Below are positions 1 to 7,264 of a stretch of DNA of 31,742 bases, piece by piece (position 1 is the stretch's first letter; the number at the start of each line of letters is the position of its first letter). The notes beneath the pieces were generated by a model that saw nothing but the letters and a program-made list of their open reading frames with translations, did no database searches and had not been told where the DNA came from. The stretch is from JANRKF01 sp964518725 (GTDB lineage Bacteria > Pseudomonadota > Alphaproteobacteria > Rickettsiales > SXRF01): contig CAZFKP010000022.1 of the NCBI GenBank assembly GCA_964518725.1, positions 1-31,742 of the forward strand, given 5' to 3'. Position numbers and translations under genes: made by a program.

Positions 1-558
1 GCACCGATTGCGTCAGTTCCAGCTGCACCTGCTGCACCTGCCGCACCGCAAGCGGCGGTTCCTGCAGCTCCGCCAGCACCAGTTCCTCCGCCACCCCCAC
101 CACCGGCAGCGGCACCCGTACCACCACCTCCTGCTGCACCACAAGCCGTGGCACCGGTTCCTTCAGCTCCCGCTGCGGCAACGCCACCAACGCCGGCGGC
201 TGCTCAGGCACCGGCTGCTCCCGCGGCTGAAACTGGTAAGCCCATCCCTTACATGACCATGGTTTTCAAGGCGACCGAGACGACCCTGCCGCTTTCCATG
301 AAAGAGAGCATGGACAAGTTTGTTGCCAAGCTGAAAGCTGAGGAATCGCTGCGGGTCAATATTGTCGCCTATGCGTCCGCTGCTGCCGACCAGGCGAGCA
401 CTGCCCGCCGCGTATCGCTGTCCCGTGCTTTGTCGGTGCGTGCGTACCTGATTGATAACGGTATCAATAACCTGCGTATCAATGTGCAGGCAGAGGGGGA
501 TAAAAACCCCGCCGGTGGCGCGGCCGATCGCGTTGAGTTGTACACGGTGAAACCATAA
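1..558 (+). CDS. OmpA-like envelope protein, 3' part (5' end outside window)
   Basis: The reading frame is open from base 1, so this is the C-terminal 185 codons of a longer gene. About 78 codons of almost pure Ala/Pro/Gln/Val come first, looking like a periplasmic or cell-wall-spanning linker. An OmpA C-terminal-type domain follows (visible residues about 82-185). It keeps the alphaproteobacterial pattern 'ARRVSLSRALSVRAYLI' and a C-terminal 'DRVELY' strand. The canonical NGHTD signature is absent, its place taken by an AYASAAAD stretch. OmpA C domains normally hold peptidoglycan, so the likely role is envelope anchoring. The Pro/Ala tract is low complexity and gives long false frames on other strands. 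yebC starts 27 bases downstream. The missing N-terminus could hold a barrel, a lipobox or something else, so no gene name is given. Confidence 0.8.
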   Translation, partial: APIASVPAAPAAPAAPQAAVPAAPPAPVPPPPPPPAAAPVPPPPAAPQAVAPVPSAPAAATPPTPAAAQAPAAPAAETGKPIPYMTMVFKATETTLPLSMKESMDKFVAKLKAEESLRVNIVAYASAAADQASTARRVSLSRALSVRAYLIDNGINNLRINVQAEGDKNPAGGAADRVELYTVKP

Positions 559-585
559 CCGCGTACCGCAACCGCCCGGGACGTC

Positions 586-1335
586 ATGGCAGGTCACTCA
601 CAGTTTAAAAACATCATGGTGCGTAAGGGCAAGCAAGATGCCAAGCGCGGCAAGGTGTTTACCAAAATCATCCGCGAGATTATTTCGGCGGCGAAAAGTG
701 GCATGCCCGACCCGGCGGCCAACCCTCGCCTGCGTAGCGCTATCCAGTGGGCACGTGAAGAGAATATGCCGCGTGATAAGATTGATGCCGCCATCAAGCG
801 CGGCAGCGGCAATAGTGAGGCCGATAATTTTGAATCCATCCGTTATGAAGGCTATGGTGCGGGCGGCGTTGCTGTCATCGTGCAGGCGCTTACCGACAAC
901 CGCAACCGCACGGCGCCGGATATTCGCTCCACCTTCGTCAAGAATGGCGGGAACATGGGCGAGCCGGGCAGCGTTGCGTTCATGTTCGATTATGTCGGGT
1001 TGATTTTTTATCCGGCGGATGCCGCGAGTGAAGACACGATGCTGGAAGCAGTAATTGATGCCGCCGCCGAAACTCTCGAATCCGATGCCGACGGCCACAC
1101 CATCACCACCGCGCCGGAAACCTTCCTGTCGGTGCGCGAAGCGCTGGACAAGGTCTTCGGTGCGGCGGCCAGTGCCAAACTTTCCTGGAAACCGAAAATG
1201 ACCAGCAGCGTCAATGAAGATCAGGCCAAGCAAGTGCTGAAACTCATCGACACGCTGGAAGATAATGACGATGTGCAGGATGTGTTCACCAACGCCGACA
1301 TCAGCGCCGAACTGATGGAAAAACTGAGCGCATGA
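586..1335 (+). CDS. yebC: YebC/PmpR (TACO1) family protein
   Basis: A 249-residue protein with the family's hallmark N-terminus (MAGHSQFKNI, then KGKQDAKRGKVFTK) and the conserved 'YEGYGAGGVAVIVQALTDN' core. It is full length for the family. YebC-type proteins have been described both as DNA-binding regulators and, more recently, as ribosome-associated factors that help translate proline-rich stretches. The sequence alone cannot separate these roles. In many alphaproteobacteria yebC sits directly ahead of ruvCAB, as here: its stop overlaps the ruvC start by 4 bases (ATGA at 1332-1335), so the two are probably co-transcribed and translationally coupled. The proline-rich protein encoded immediately upstream is an obvious candidate client if the translation role holds; that link is inference. 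Confidence 0.95.
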   Translation: MAGHSQFKNIMVRKGKQDAKRGKVFTKIIREIISAAKSGMPDPAANPRLRSAIQWAREENMPRDKIDAAIKRGSGNSEADNFESIRYEGYGAGGVAVIVQALTDNRNRTAPDIRSTFVKNGGNMGEPGSVAFMFDYVGLIFYPADAASEDTMLEAVIDAAAETLESDADGHTITTAPETFLSVREALDKVFGAAASAKLSWKPKMTSSVNEDQAKQVLKLIDTLEDNDDVQDVFTNADISAELMEKLSA

Positions 1336-1814
1336 TACGTATCCTGGGCATTGATCCCGGGCTACAGCATACGGGCTGGGGTATCATCTCCCGCCATAAC
1401 AACCAGCTTGGTTTTATTGCCTGCGGAGTGATTGATACCGAGGCGGTCTTTCCTACGCCGGAGCGCCTGAAGCAAATCCATGATGGGCTGCAAGCAATCA
1501 TCGCGCTTCATAACCCCTCGGAGGCGGCAGTCGAAGAAACGTTCATCAATAAGAATGCCGGAAGCTCATTGAAGCTTGGCCATGCGCGGGGAGCCATCCT
1601 GCTCACGGTGTCGCTTGCCGGGATTCCTGTGCATGAATACAGCACCAACCTGGTCAAGAAATCAGTGGTAGGAAAGGGGCATGCCGACAAAGCGCAGGTG
1701 GCGATGATGGTGAAGGTGCTGCTGCCTACTTCCTTGGCCAAAAGCGCCGACGCCGCCGATGCTCTCGCGGTGGCTATCACCCATGCTCACCACCGAAAAG
1801 CTGTGAATTCTTAG
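1332..1814 (+). CDS. ruvC: Holliday junction endonuclease RuvC
   Basis: A 160-residue protein that cuts Holliday junctions symmetrically during recombinational repair, acting with RuvAB. The four acidic catalytic positions are visible: D8 in GIDPGLQHTGWG, E68 in AVEETF, and D140 and D143 in SADAADALA near the C-terminus. The NKNAGSSLKLGHARG helix region is also present. Length is slightly short of the usual ~170 because the C-terminal tail is trimmed. It starts inside the yebC stop codon. Its own stop codon (1812-1814) is the first part of a long hairpin that runs up to the ruvA start, so expression of the downstream ruvAB pair may depend on that structure. Confidence 0.96.
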   Translation: MIRILGIDPGLQHTGWGIISRHNNQLGFIACGVIDTEAVFPTPERLKQIHDGLQAIIALHNPSEAAVEETFINKNAGSSLKLGHARGAILLTVSLAGIPVHEYSTNLVKKSVVGKGHADKAQVAMMVKVLLPTSLAKSADAADALAVAITHAHHRKAVNS

Positions 1815-1885
1815 TGGTAAGTTGTGAGTTGTAGTTGATGGGCATTTCAGTTAGCTTACCACTCACCACTCACCACTCACCACTA
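1812..1885 (+). repeat. Heptamer repeats forming a long imperfect hairpin between ruvC and ruvA
   Basis: The right arm (1866-1885) belongs to a run of the 7-base unit CCACTCA: copies at 1859, 1866 and 1873, and a truncated copy at 1880. The left arm (1812-1831) is nearly its reverse complement: pairing base by base gives 17 of 20 Watson-Crick pairs around a 34-base loop. A second register pairs AGTGGTAAG (1813-1821) with CTTACCACT (1855-1863) perfectly. The structure begins at the ruvC stop and ends four bases before the ruvA ATG (1890). I see no normal Shine-Dalgarno for ruvA. It could be an attenuator, a translational-coupling element, or a copy of a dispersed palindromic repeat. Confidence 0.8.
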
Positions 1886-1889
1886 TCTT

Positions 1890-2510
1890 ATGATCGGGAA
1901 GTTACGAGGCAAGGTTGATTCGACGGATGGCGATTCGCTGATACTGGATGTCGGTGGCGTCGGCTACCAGCTGTTCTGCTCGACCCGCACCCTTATGGCC
2001 GCCGCTCCGGGCGAGGCAATGTCGCTTGTCGTTGAAACCCATGTGCGCGAAGACCACATCCATCTTTACGGATTCGCCAGCGCGCTGGAGCGCGATTGGT
2101 TTCGCCTGCTTTCCACCGTGCAGGGCGTCGGCAGCCGGACGGCGCTTGCCATCCTTGGTGCTTACGGTGCCGAGCAATTGTCGCGGGCGATCCTTGCCAA
2201 GGATATTGCGGCATTCAAAGCCATCAGCGGTATCGGCCCCAAGCTTGCCGAACGCATTGTCGTCGAGCTGAAAGACAAGGTGCTGAAGATCGGCATCGGC
2301 GGGCAAGACATGACAACGAGCAAAAAAGTTTCCGCAACCAAACCATCATTGCCGAGTGCGGCGGATGATGCGATTTCAGCGCTGGTCAATCTCGGCTATT
2401 CACGTTCGGAAGCTTACAGCGCAACACTCCGTGCTTCCGAGGCGCTGGGTGAAAAGACTGGGCTTGATGCGCTGATCCGTGCCAGCCTGCAGGAGCTGGT
2501 GCGCGCATGA
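1890..2510 (+). CDS. ruvA: Holliday junction branch-migration protein RuvA
   Basis: A 206-residue protein that binds four-way junctions as a tetramer and loads RuvB. It begins with the typical MIGKLRGKV strand and the GVGYQLFCS element of the N-terminal OB-fold (domain I). Two helix-hairpin-helix motifs follow: 'VQGVGSRTALAIL' and 'ISGIGPKLAERIVVELKDK'. After a variable linker (TTSKKVSATKPS), the C-terminal domain III (about 155-204, DAISALVNLGYSRSEA) is the one that contacts RuvB. Its stop overlaps the ruvB start by 4 bases. No clear Shine-Dalgarno precedes the ATG; the heptamer hairpin lies there instead. Confidence 0.97.
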   Translation: MIGKLRGKVDSTDGDSLILDVGGVGYQLFCSTRTLMAAAPGEAMSLVVETHVREDHIHLYGFASALERDWFRLLSTVQGVGSRTALAILGAYGAEQLSRAILAKDIAAFKAISGIGPKLAERIVVELKDKVLKIGIGGQDMTTSKKVSATKPSLPSAADDAISALVNLGYSRSEAYSATLRASEALGEKTGLDALIRASLQELVRA

Positions 2511-3559
2511 CCGAAAGTACGCGCCTCATCGCCCCTGCTACCAACGACGAGGATATGGCGTCGCATGCACTGCGTCCGGAAGCGCTCGCCGAATTCACCG
2601 GCCAGCCGGAGGTGCGCGAGAACCTGGAGGTATTTATCAAGGCGGCGCGGTCGCGCTCCGATGTGCTGGATCACGTGTTGCTCTATGGCCCGCCGGGATT
2701 AGGCAAAACTACCCTGGCGCAAATCATCGCCCGCGAGATGGGTGTAGGGTTCCGCCCGACCTCGGGGCCGATCCTGACCAAGGCGGGTGACCTGGCTGCA
2801 GTGCTCACCAATTTGCAGCCGGGCGATGTGTTGTTTGTCGATGAGATTCACCGGTTGAACCCGGCGGTGGAAGAGGTGCTCTATCCAGCGATTGAGGATT
2901 TCAAGCTCGATTTGATGATTGGTGAGGGGCCGGCCGCGCGCAGCGTGCGGATTGATTTGCCGAAATTTACGCTGGTGGGGGCGACGACCCGGCTGGGGCT
3001 GATCGCAGGCCCCTTGCGCGATCGGTTTGGTATTCCGCTTCGCTTGCGGTTTTACGATGTTGCGGATTTGCAGCGTGTGATCGAACGGGCGGCGGAATTG
3101 CTCGCCATCACCATCAGCAACGATGGCGCGCATGAGATTGCCCGCCGTGCGCGCGGCACTCCGCGGATTGCCATTCGCCTGCTGCGCCGTGTGCGTGATT
3201 TCGCCAATGCGGCCGGTAAGGATGCAATTGACAAGAAACTTGCCGACCACGCGCTGTTGCGGTTGGAGGTGGATGTGCTTGGGTTGGATTCGGCGGATCA
3301 TCGGTATTTGCGTTATATTGCAGACCATTACGCCGGTGGCCCCGTGGGGGTCGAAACCATCGCCGCCGGGCTTTCCGAGCAGCGGGATGCCATCGAGGAG
3401 ACCATCGAGCCCTATTTGTTACAGATCGGTTGCATCCAGCGCACTCCGCGTGGGCGGTGCCTGACGACCAGCGCGTTCAAGCATTTGGGGCTGCAACCCC
3501 CCAAGAACAAAGATTTATTTGCCGCGCTGGACACAGAAGCACCCCCAGAAGATGCCTGA
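2507..3559 (+). CDS. ruvB: Holliday junction branch-migration ATPase RuvB
   Basis: A 350-residue AAA+ hexameric motor that drives branch migration with RuvA. It has Walker A GPPGLGKTT (61-69), Walker B LFVDEIH (about 109-115), the GATTRLGLIAGPLRDRFG region with sensor 1 and the arginine finger, sensor 2 GTPRIAIRLLRRVRD, and a C-terminal winged helix (YLRYIADHYAGGPVGVETIAAGL). It is full length. It is the last gene of the yebC-ruvCAB unit. In many relatives ybgC-tol-pal follows ruvB; here a 105-base gap and an unrelated oxidoreductase follow, so that linkage is broken. Confidence 0.97.
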   Translation: MTESTRLIAPATNDEDMASHALRPEALAEFTGQPEVRENLEVFIKAARSRSDVLDHVLLYGPPGLGKTTLAQIIAREMGVGFRPTSGPILTKAGDLAAVLTNLQPGDVLFVDEIHRLNPAVEEVLYPAIEDFKLDLMIGEGPAARSVRIDLPKFTLVGATTRLGLIAGPLRDRFGIPLRLRFYDVADLQRVIERAAELLAITISNDGAHEIARRARGTPRIAIRLLRRVRDFANAAGKDAIDKKLADHALLRLEVDVLGLDSADHRYLRYIADHYAGGPVGVETIAAGLSEQRDAIEETIEPYLLQIGCIQRTPRGRCLTTSAFKHLGLQPPKNKDLFAALDTEAPPEDA

Positions 3560-3664
3560 AACCCCATGATTTTGCTTGGTTATTCTTTAACGGAGCATTC
3601 ACAAAATCTTCACATTTCTTTTAGTCGTGCTGGGTTATGATGACATGGTAACGAAAGTTAATGC

Positions 3665-5257
3665 ATGGAAAATAACGGCACAGTCATTGTTGGTGGTGGC
3701 ATTTCCGGCCTGTTGGCCGCGAAGGCGGCGCTTGAGCGCGGCGAAAAGGATGTTACTGTTTTCGAGGCTTCAAAACGTTTCGGCGGCAAACTTGTCTCCG
3801 GACGTATTGATGACAAGATCGTCAATATGGGAGCCGAGTTCATTGATGATGAGAATGTCAAACTGCGCCAGCTTGCCGAACAACTTAAGGTTCCTCTCAT
3901 TCCTACCGGTGAACAGTCGAGCGAAATATTCCAGTCGCCTTCGGGCAGGATGCAGCCGGATTTCCTGAAACAGTATGCTCCGATTGCCCGTGACATCGCC
4001 AAGCTGCGCGACGCTGCAGAGCGCGACCCGAAGCTGGCCGAACGTATGAAATCCATGTCAGCGCGGGAATTGATGGAAGAAGTTGGTGGCAGGGCGGCAG
4101 TAAATGAAAATACCGGGTTTTTTGCATCGGCGGGCATTGCGATTTACAATATCGTGACACCGGTGGTTGAATTTGTTCTGAATGCGCCAGCAATGATTGC
4201 TGATGGTGCGTATAACCTGTTCACCGGTTCCAGCCAGAAATCATTCCGTATCCGGTTTGATCGTGCGAACCGCGTATCGCGCGAGACGATGGAAACGGCG
4301 CTTCATGCGATGACCAAGGAATTAGGGGCTACAGCTGATAATATCACGGCCGCGCAGTTTATGTCGGAAACCAGTCCTTCCGAAGACCGCTTCCTGACCA
4401 GTACCTGCGATTTCCGGGTGGACGGCGGGACGGCGGCGCTGACGGATGCGCTGAAAAAACACCTTGAAGAAAAGGGCGTGAAATTCGAGAGTGGTCACAA
4501 GCTTCTGTCGCTACAAAAAGACGGTGATGATAAGATAATGACGTTTGAGACACCCGAAGGTGAAAAAACTATCCGTAGCAAGAAAACGATCATGGCGCTG
4601 CCAACCTATGCGCTTGGGAAAATCAAAGGATTCGAATTCCTCGGGTTGCAAGACAATCAGGTACAGTACACCAAAAATGCCAAGATTACCCTAAAGGTCA
4701 GGCCGGGCGTGAAGCTGCCGACTGACGGGGCGAATGCTTTTCTTTCTGAAAGCGAGTGCTGGAGCCCGCAACCGGGGCTGCTTACCTTTCTGTACCACAA
4801 CGAACATGGTGAGTCGCCGTCGGTGGTGATGAACAAGGCGATGCAGAACTACGCCGCCGCGTTCGGGATGAAGCCTGACGATATATTTTACATCGATAAC
4901 GGCAAGCCGCAGGCCGGTACGTTCGCATACAGCAATCCTGGCGAAGCGCCATGCTGGTCGACGCCGAATCCTAAAAACGCCCGGCAGATGGAAGCATTAT
5001 TTGCCAAGATGGAAGCCTTGTCCGAACAAGGGCTCGGTTTTGTAGGCACTTATATTCCGTTGCCGGATGGTGGCGTGGGATTTATGGAGTGTGGTGCCGC
5101 CTCTGTTGAGCGTGTTTGCGATCGCATGTTTGGCCCGGTGCGGGCACAGGAGCATGAAGTCAGCCTCAGTCCGGAACTCCAGCCGCAGCACCAGCATGCT
5201 ATCACGGCGCGGCTGCGTGCCGAGCAGGCGAACAGCAGGGGTGGGCTGGGCATTTAA
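3665..5257 (+). CDS. FAD-dependent oxidoreductase, amine-oxidase / protoporphyrinogen-oxidase-like
   Basis: A 530-residue flavoprotein. An N-terminal dinucleotide-binding motif (VIVGGGISGLLAAKAALERG, about 7-26) is followed by VFEASKRFGGKLVS, the second ADP-ribose contact typical of the flavin amine oxidase superfamily. A middle 'VDGGTAALTDALKKHLEEKGV' matches the part of these enzymes that closes on the flavin. The C-terminal VGTYIPLPDGGVGFMECG holds the last FAD contact. An extra helical region (about 115-185) contains a hydrophobic stretch near 155-180 that could touch membrane. The ATG at 3665 has GAAAG 7 bases upstream; a weak TATGAT -10-like box lies at 3636-3641. It stands alone with a terminator at its end. 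The substrate cannot be read from sequence. Confidence 0.85.
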   Translation: MENNGTVIVGGGISGLLAAKAALERGEKDVTVFEASKRFGGKLVSGRIDDKIVNMGAEFIDDENVKLRQLAEQLKVPLIPTGEQSSEIFQSPSGRMQPDFLKQYAPIARDIAKLRDAAERDPKLAERMKSMSARELMEEVGGRAAVNENTGFFASAGIAIYNIVTPVVEFVLNAPAMIADGAYNLFTGSSQKSFRIRFDRANRVSRETMETALHAMTKELGATADNITAAQFMSETSPSEDRFLTSTCDFRVDGGTAALTDALKKHLEEKGVKFESGHKLLSLQKDGDDKIMTFETPEGEKTIRSKKTIMALPTYALGKIKGFEFLGLQDNQVQYTKNAKITLKVRPGVKLPTDGANAFLSESECWSPQPGLLTFLYHNEHGESPSVVMNKAMQNYAAAFGMKPDDIFYIDNGKPQAGTFAYSNPGEAPCWSTPNPKNARQMEALFAKMEALSEQGLGFVGTYIPLPDGGVGFMECGAASVERVCDRMFGPVRAQEHEVSLSPELQPQHQHAITARLRAEQANSRGGLGI

Positions 5258-5265
5258 CCCAGCCC
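5243..5265 (+). terminator. Hairpin at the end of the FAD oxidoreductase gene
   Basis: GGGCTGGG (5243-5250) pairs perfectly with CCCAGCCC (5258-5265) around a 7-base loop that contains the TAA stop codon. A ragged T-rich stretch follows (5270-5284) on the plus strand, so it is a plausible intrinsic terminator. It also lies just past the stop of the convergent bufA1 gene, where it could block read-through, although on that strand no T-run follows. Confidence 0.6.
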
Positions 5266-5272
5266 GGCTGTA

Positions 5273-5533
5273 TTACATTTTCTTGGTTGCTGGTTCCAGC
5301 TTGCCACCGCTTTCGGTGCATTTGCCCTTAGCAACGTATTTCCATTCATCGGGGTTTTTATCAACCGTCGCCTGGCCAGCGCAGGAATGTTTGCCATCCG
5401 CGCTTGAGCAGTCGTTTTTACCGGCCATGGCGATGCCGTAACATTTTTCTTTTTCGTCGGCAGCCTGGGCGGTGGCTGCGATCGTCGTTGTCATCAAACC
5501 CGCAAGGGCGGCAGAAAGAAGAAGCTTGTTCAT
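5273..5533 (-). CDS. bufA1: BufA1-type bufferin precursor (DUF2282), periplasmic metallophore
   Basis: An 86-residue protein with a Sec signal peptide (MNKLLLSAALAGLMTTTIAA, cleavage near AQA-AD at 25) and the DUF2282 core: EKCYGIAMAGKNDC, then DGKHSCAGQ, DEWKYV and GKC. The four cysteines are C31, C42, C51 and C72. This family is now called bufferin: a copper- or metal-responsive secreted peptide modified at cysteines by an MNIO enzyme (BufB, DUF692) with partner BufC (DUF2063). Neither partner is in this window. A GGAG Shine-Dalgarno sits 5 bases from the ATG. It lies downstream of an ECF sigma/NrsF pair with a candidate promoter for that sigma in front of it. It is convergent with the FAD oxidoreductase gene. 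Confidence 0.9.
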   Translation of the reverse strand: MNKLLLSAALAGLMTTTIAATAQAADEKEKCYGIAMAGKNDCSSADGKHSCAGQATVDKNPDEWKYVAKGKCTESGGKLEPATKKM

Positions 5534-5586
5534 GGTAACTCCACATGTAAGTTGTTAGGTGAGGATGTAGGCAGGCCTCGCGACCA

Positions 5587-5613
5587 TATTCGGGCAAACC
5601 CGAACCGGGTTAC
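5587..5613 (-). promoter_or_regulatory. Candidate SigF-type ECF promoter for bufA1, with palindrome in the spacer
   Basis: Reading the minus strand, GTAACC (5613-5608) is followed after 15 bases by CGAATA (5592-5587). As I recall, Caulobacter SigF, the NrsF-controlled ECF sigma, uses GTAACC and CGAA elements with a similar spacer. The motif is adjacent to the nrsF stop codon, with about 50 bases from the likely start site to the bufA1 ATG. The spacer and -10 contain a perfect palindrome, TTCGGG-CAAA-CCCGAA (5589-5604, plus strand), which could form a hairpin or bind a dimeric regulator. Confidence 0.55.
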
Positions 5614-5614
5614 A

Positions 5615-6259
5615 CTACCAGCGAAAAAACCACTTGCCTAGCTGGAAACCGATCGCGGAAAATACGATCAGCGGCAGGTAGTGCCAAAGCAAAAGGCCTG
5701 TCGGTACCAGCTCGGTTTCGACCAGCCGCACGCCAAGGCAGCCCGTGGCAACCGCCATCAGGAGCGCCGCCATGCCGGTGGTGTAGGGCTGGGTGGAAGC
5801 AAGCTGCCTCAGTCGCCAGAACATCCAGATGGCTGGCATGGCCGCGAAACCAAGGATACAAACCAGGCATTCGACTCCATGAGTCACGGTGTCGGCAGCA
5901 CTCGACAAAAAATCCGGGGTGATGAGTGCCGTGGTGAGCATGACGGCGCTGTAGATGGCAAAGACCAAGAACAGCCACAGGCGGATATAGTGGCTATGCC
6001 CCCGGTCGGGGTAGGCGCTCAGGGTCGCGGCTACGCCGGCCGCAACAATCAGCAACAGGTTGGTGAGTATCTCGCTGAGGAAGAATGGGTTGTGCAGCTG
6101 TTCGACAAGGTCGGGGCGGAAGCCGGAAATATTACCGACTACCAGCAGGCTTACAGCCATCACCACTAGCCACTCCGCGCAGATGCGGCCAAGGCTCACA
6201 TGCCGGGTCGGCGTGAGTCGTGCGGCAAGCTCACCGATCAACATTTCCTGCTGGCTCAT
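5615..6259 (-). CDS. nrsF: NrsF-type anti-sigma factor (DUF1109), six-TM membrane protein
   Basis: A 214-residue integral membrane protein with about six hydrophobic helices (near 30-45, 60-80, 93-113, 130-148, 160-178 and 190-208) and a short cytoplasmic N-terminus suited to holding a sigma factor. This is the NrsF layout: the protein sequesters its ECF sigma until heavy-metal or oxidative stress reaches periplasmic cysteines. Cysteines are at 27, 131, 134 and 174. C131 matches the first cysteine reported to matter in Caulobacter NrsF. The later 'HCPE'-type motif, where the second conserved cysteine normally lies, reads RLVETE here. Its start overlaps the sigma gene stop by 4 bases. Family confidence is high; the missing-cysteine reading is by eye only. 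Confidence 0.82.
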   Translation of the reverse strand: MSQQEMLIGELAARLTPTRHVSLGRICAEWLVVMAVSLLVVGNISGFRPDLVEQLHNPFFLSEILTNLLLIVAAGVAATLSAYPDRGHSHYIRLWLFLVFAIYSAVMLTTALITPDFLSSAADTVTHGVECLVCILGFAAMPAIWMFWRLRQLASTQPYTTGMAALLMAVATGCLGVRLVETELVPTGLLLWHYLPLIVFSAIGFQLGKWFFRW

Positions 6260-6798
6260 CGGTCGCCTCCAAGCTTTTTACGCAATAGCTTGTAGGCACG
6301 GTGTGCAGAAACTTTCACCGCTGATTCACCCATCCCTAGTTTCAGGCTCGTCTCTTTCACTGATAAGTCCTCGTGATACATGGCTTTAATGACTGCCTGC
6401 TGCTTTTCTGGCAACATTCGCACCGCTTCGTTAACATATTCGTATTCGCGTGGATCCTCGGTTACATCGCTTATCAGGAAATCCTCGACATCAGCCAGCG
6501 GCACTTTCTTGGCTTCCGCTGCGGTGTAGCGGGTGCGTAACCAGTCGCTCAGGCGGTAATGCATGATGGCGGCGACCCATGGCATGCAGGGGCGCGCAGG
6601 ATCGTAGGTATGCAGGGCTTTATGCACTGAAATCAGGATTTCCTGCACGATGTCGCTGGCATCGGCGTGGGAGCCCACCTTCTTGCGAATGTAATTCACT
6701 GCCAGTTGCTCAACACCGCGCAAGAGGCCGCTGTAGGCCTGTTTGTCGCCGTTAAGCGCCATGTTGAATAATGGATGAAGTTCCTGTTCTTTGCTCAC
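6256..6798 (-). CDS. sigF: ECF-family RNA polymerase sigma factor (SigF-like)
   Basis: A 180-residue extracytoplasmic-function sigma factor. Region 2 spans about 15-90, with DASDIVQEILISVHKALHTYDP for core binding and -10 recognition and PWVAAIMHYRLSDWLR after it. Region 4 spans about 115-175, with LPEKQQAVIKAMYHEDLSVKE and a helix-turn-helix (TSLKLGMGESAVKVSAHRAYKLLRKK) for -35 recognition. It is coupled by an ATGA overlap to nrsF, its likely membrane anti-sigma. The adjacent bufA1 gene is the most likely local target. I see no matching GTAACC/CGAA promoter ahead of sigF itself, so autoregulation is not supported here. It may be expressed with tadA, whose stop lies 34 bases upstream. Confidence 0.92.
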   Translation of the reverse strand: MSKEQELHPLFNMALNGDKQAYSGLLRGVEQLAVNYIRKKVGSHADASDIVQEILISVHKALHTYDPARPCMPWVAAIMHYRLSDWLRTRYTAAEAKKVPLADVEDFLISDVTEDPREYEYVNEAVRMLPEKQQAVIKAMYHEDLSVKETSLKLGMGESAVKVSAHRAYKLLRKKLGGDR

Positions 6799-6832
6799 TG
6801 TCGACCCCAGAAGTGTGATTTAAGCTAGCATA

Positions 6833-7264
6833 TTATCGCCGATCCGCAAAAAATTTTTTGAGCAGCGCGCTGCATTCGCTTTCGGCAATGCCGCCGTAAA
6901 TTTCCGGGACATGGTGGCAGGTGGGCTGAGAAAAAATACGTGCACCCTGTTCTACTCCGCCGGTTTTGGGATCATATGCCCCAAAATAAAGACGCCGGAT
7001 ACGGGAGAAGCTGATCGCCGCCGCGCACATCGGGCAAGGTTCCAGAGTTACATACAAATCGCACCCGGTCAGGCGTGGCGTGCCGAGTGCAACGCATGCC
7101 TCGCGAATGGCAAGGATTTCAGCGTGGGCGGTGGGGTCGTTTTGCGTTTCGGTGAGATTGTGGGCGCGGCCGATGATGTTTCCTTCGTGCACCACTACGG
7201 CGCCGACGGGCACCTCATTGTGGCGTGCGGCCTCCTCTGCCAGCGCGATCGCAGACGGCATCAT
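6833..7264 (-). CDS. tadA: tRNA-specific adenosine deaminase TadA
   Basis: A 143-residue zinc enzyme that converts A34 to inosine in tRNA-Arg(ACG), essential for decoding CGN codons. The zinc and proton-shuttle residues are present: H47 and E49 in HAEILAIREA, and C77 and C80 in EPCPMCAAAI. The NEVPVGAVVV substrate-pocket motif (16-25) and N-terminal helix complete the domain. It begins within the stop codon of sspB (ATGA), so the two are probably translationally coupled. The two-methionine start (ATGATG) leaves a choice of one residue. Confidence 0.95.
   Translation of the reverse strand: MMPSAIALAEEAARHNEVPVGAVVVHEGNIIGRAHNLTETQNDPTAHAEILAIREACVALGTPRLTGCDLYVTLEPCPMCAAAISFSRIRRLYFGAYDPKTGGVEQGARIFSQPTCHHVPEIYGGIAESECSALLKKFFADRR

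Noticed and set aside
8..256. An Arg/His/Leu-rich 82-codon frame at the left edge
   Set aside because: It is an out-of-frame reading of the Pro/Ala-rich linker of the OmpA-like gene.
1859..1884. Tandem CCACTCA units as a CRISPR or minisatellite coding repeat
   Set aside because: The unit is 7 bases with no spacers and lies entirely between two genes.
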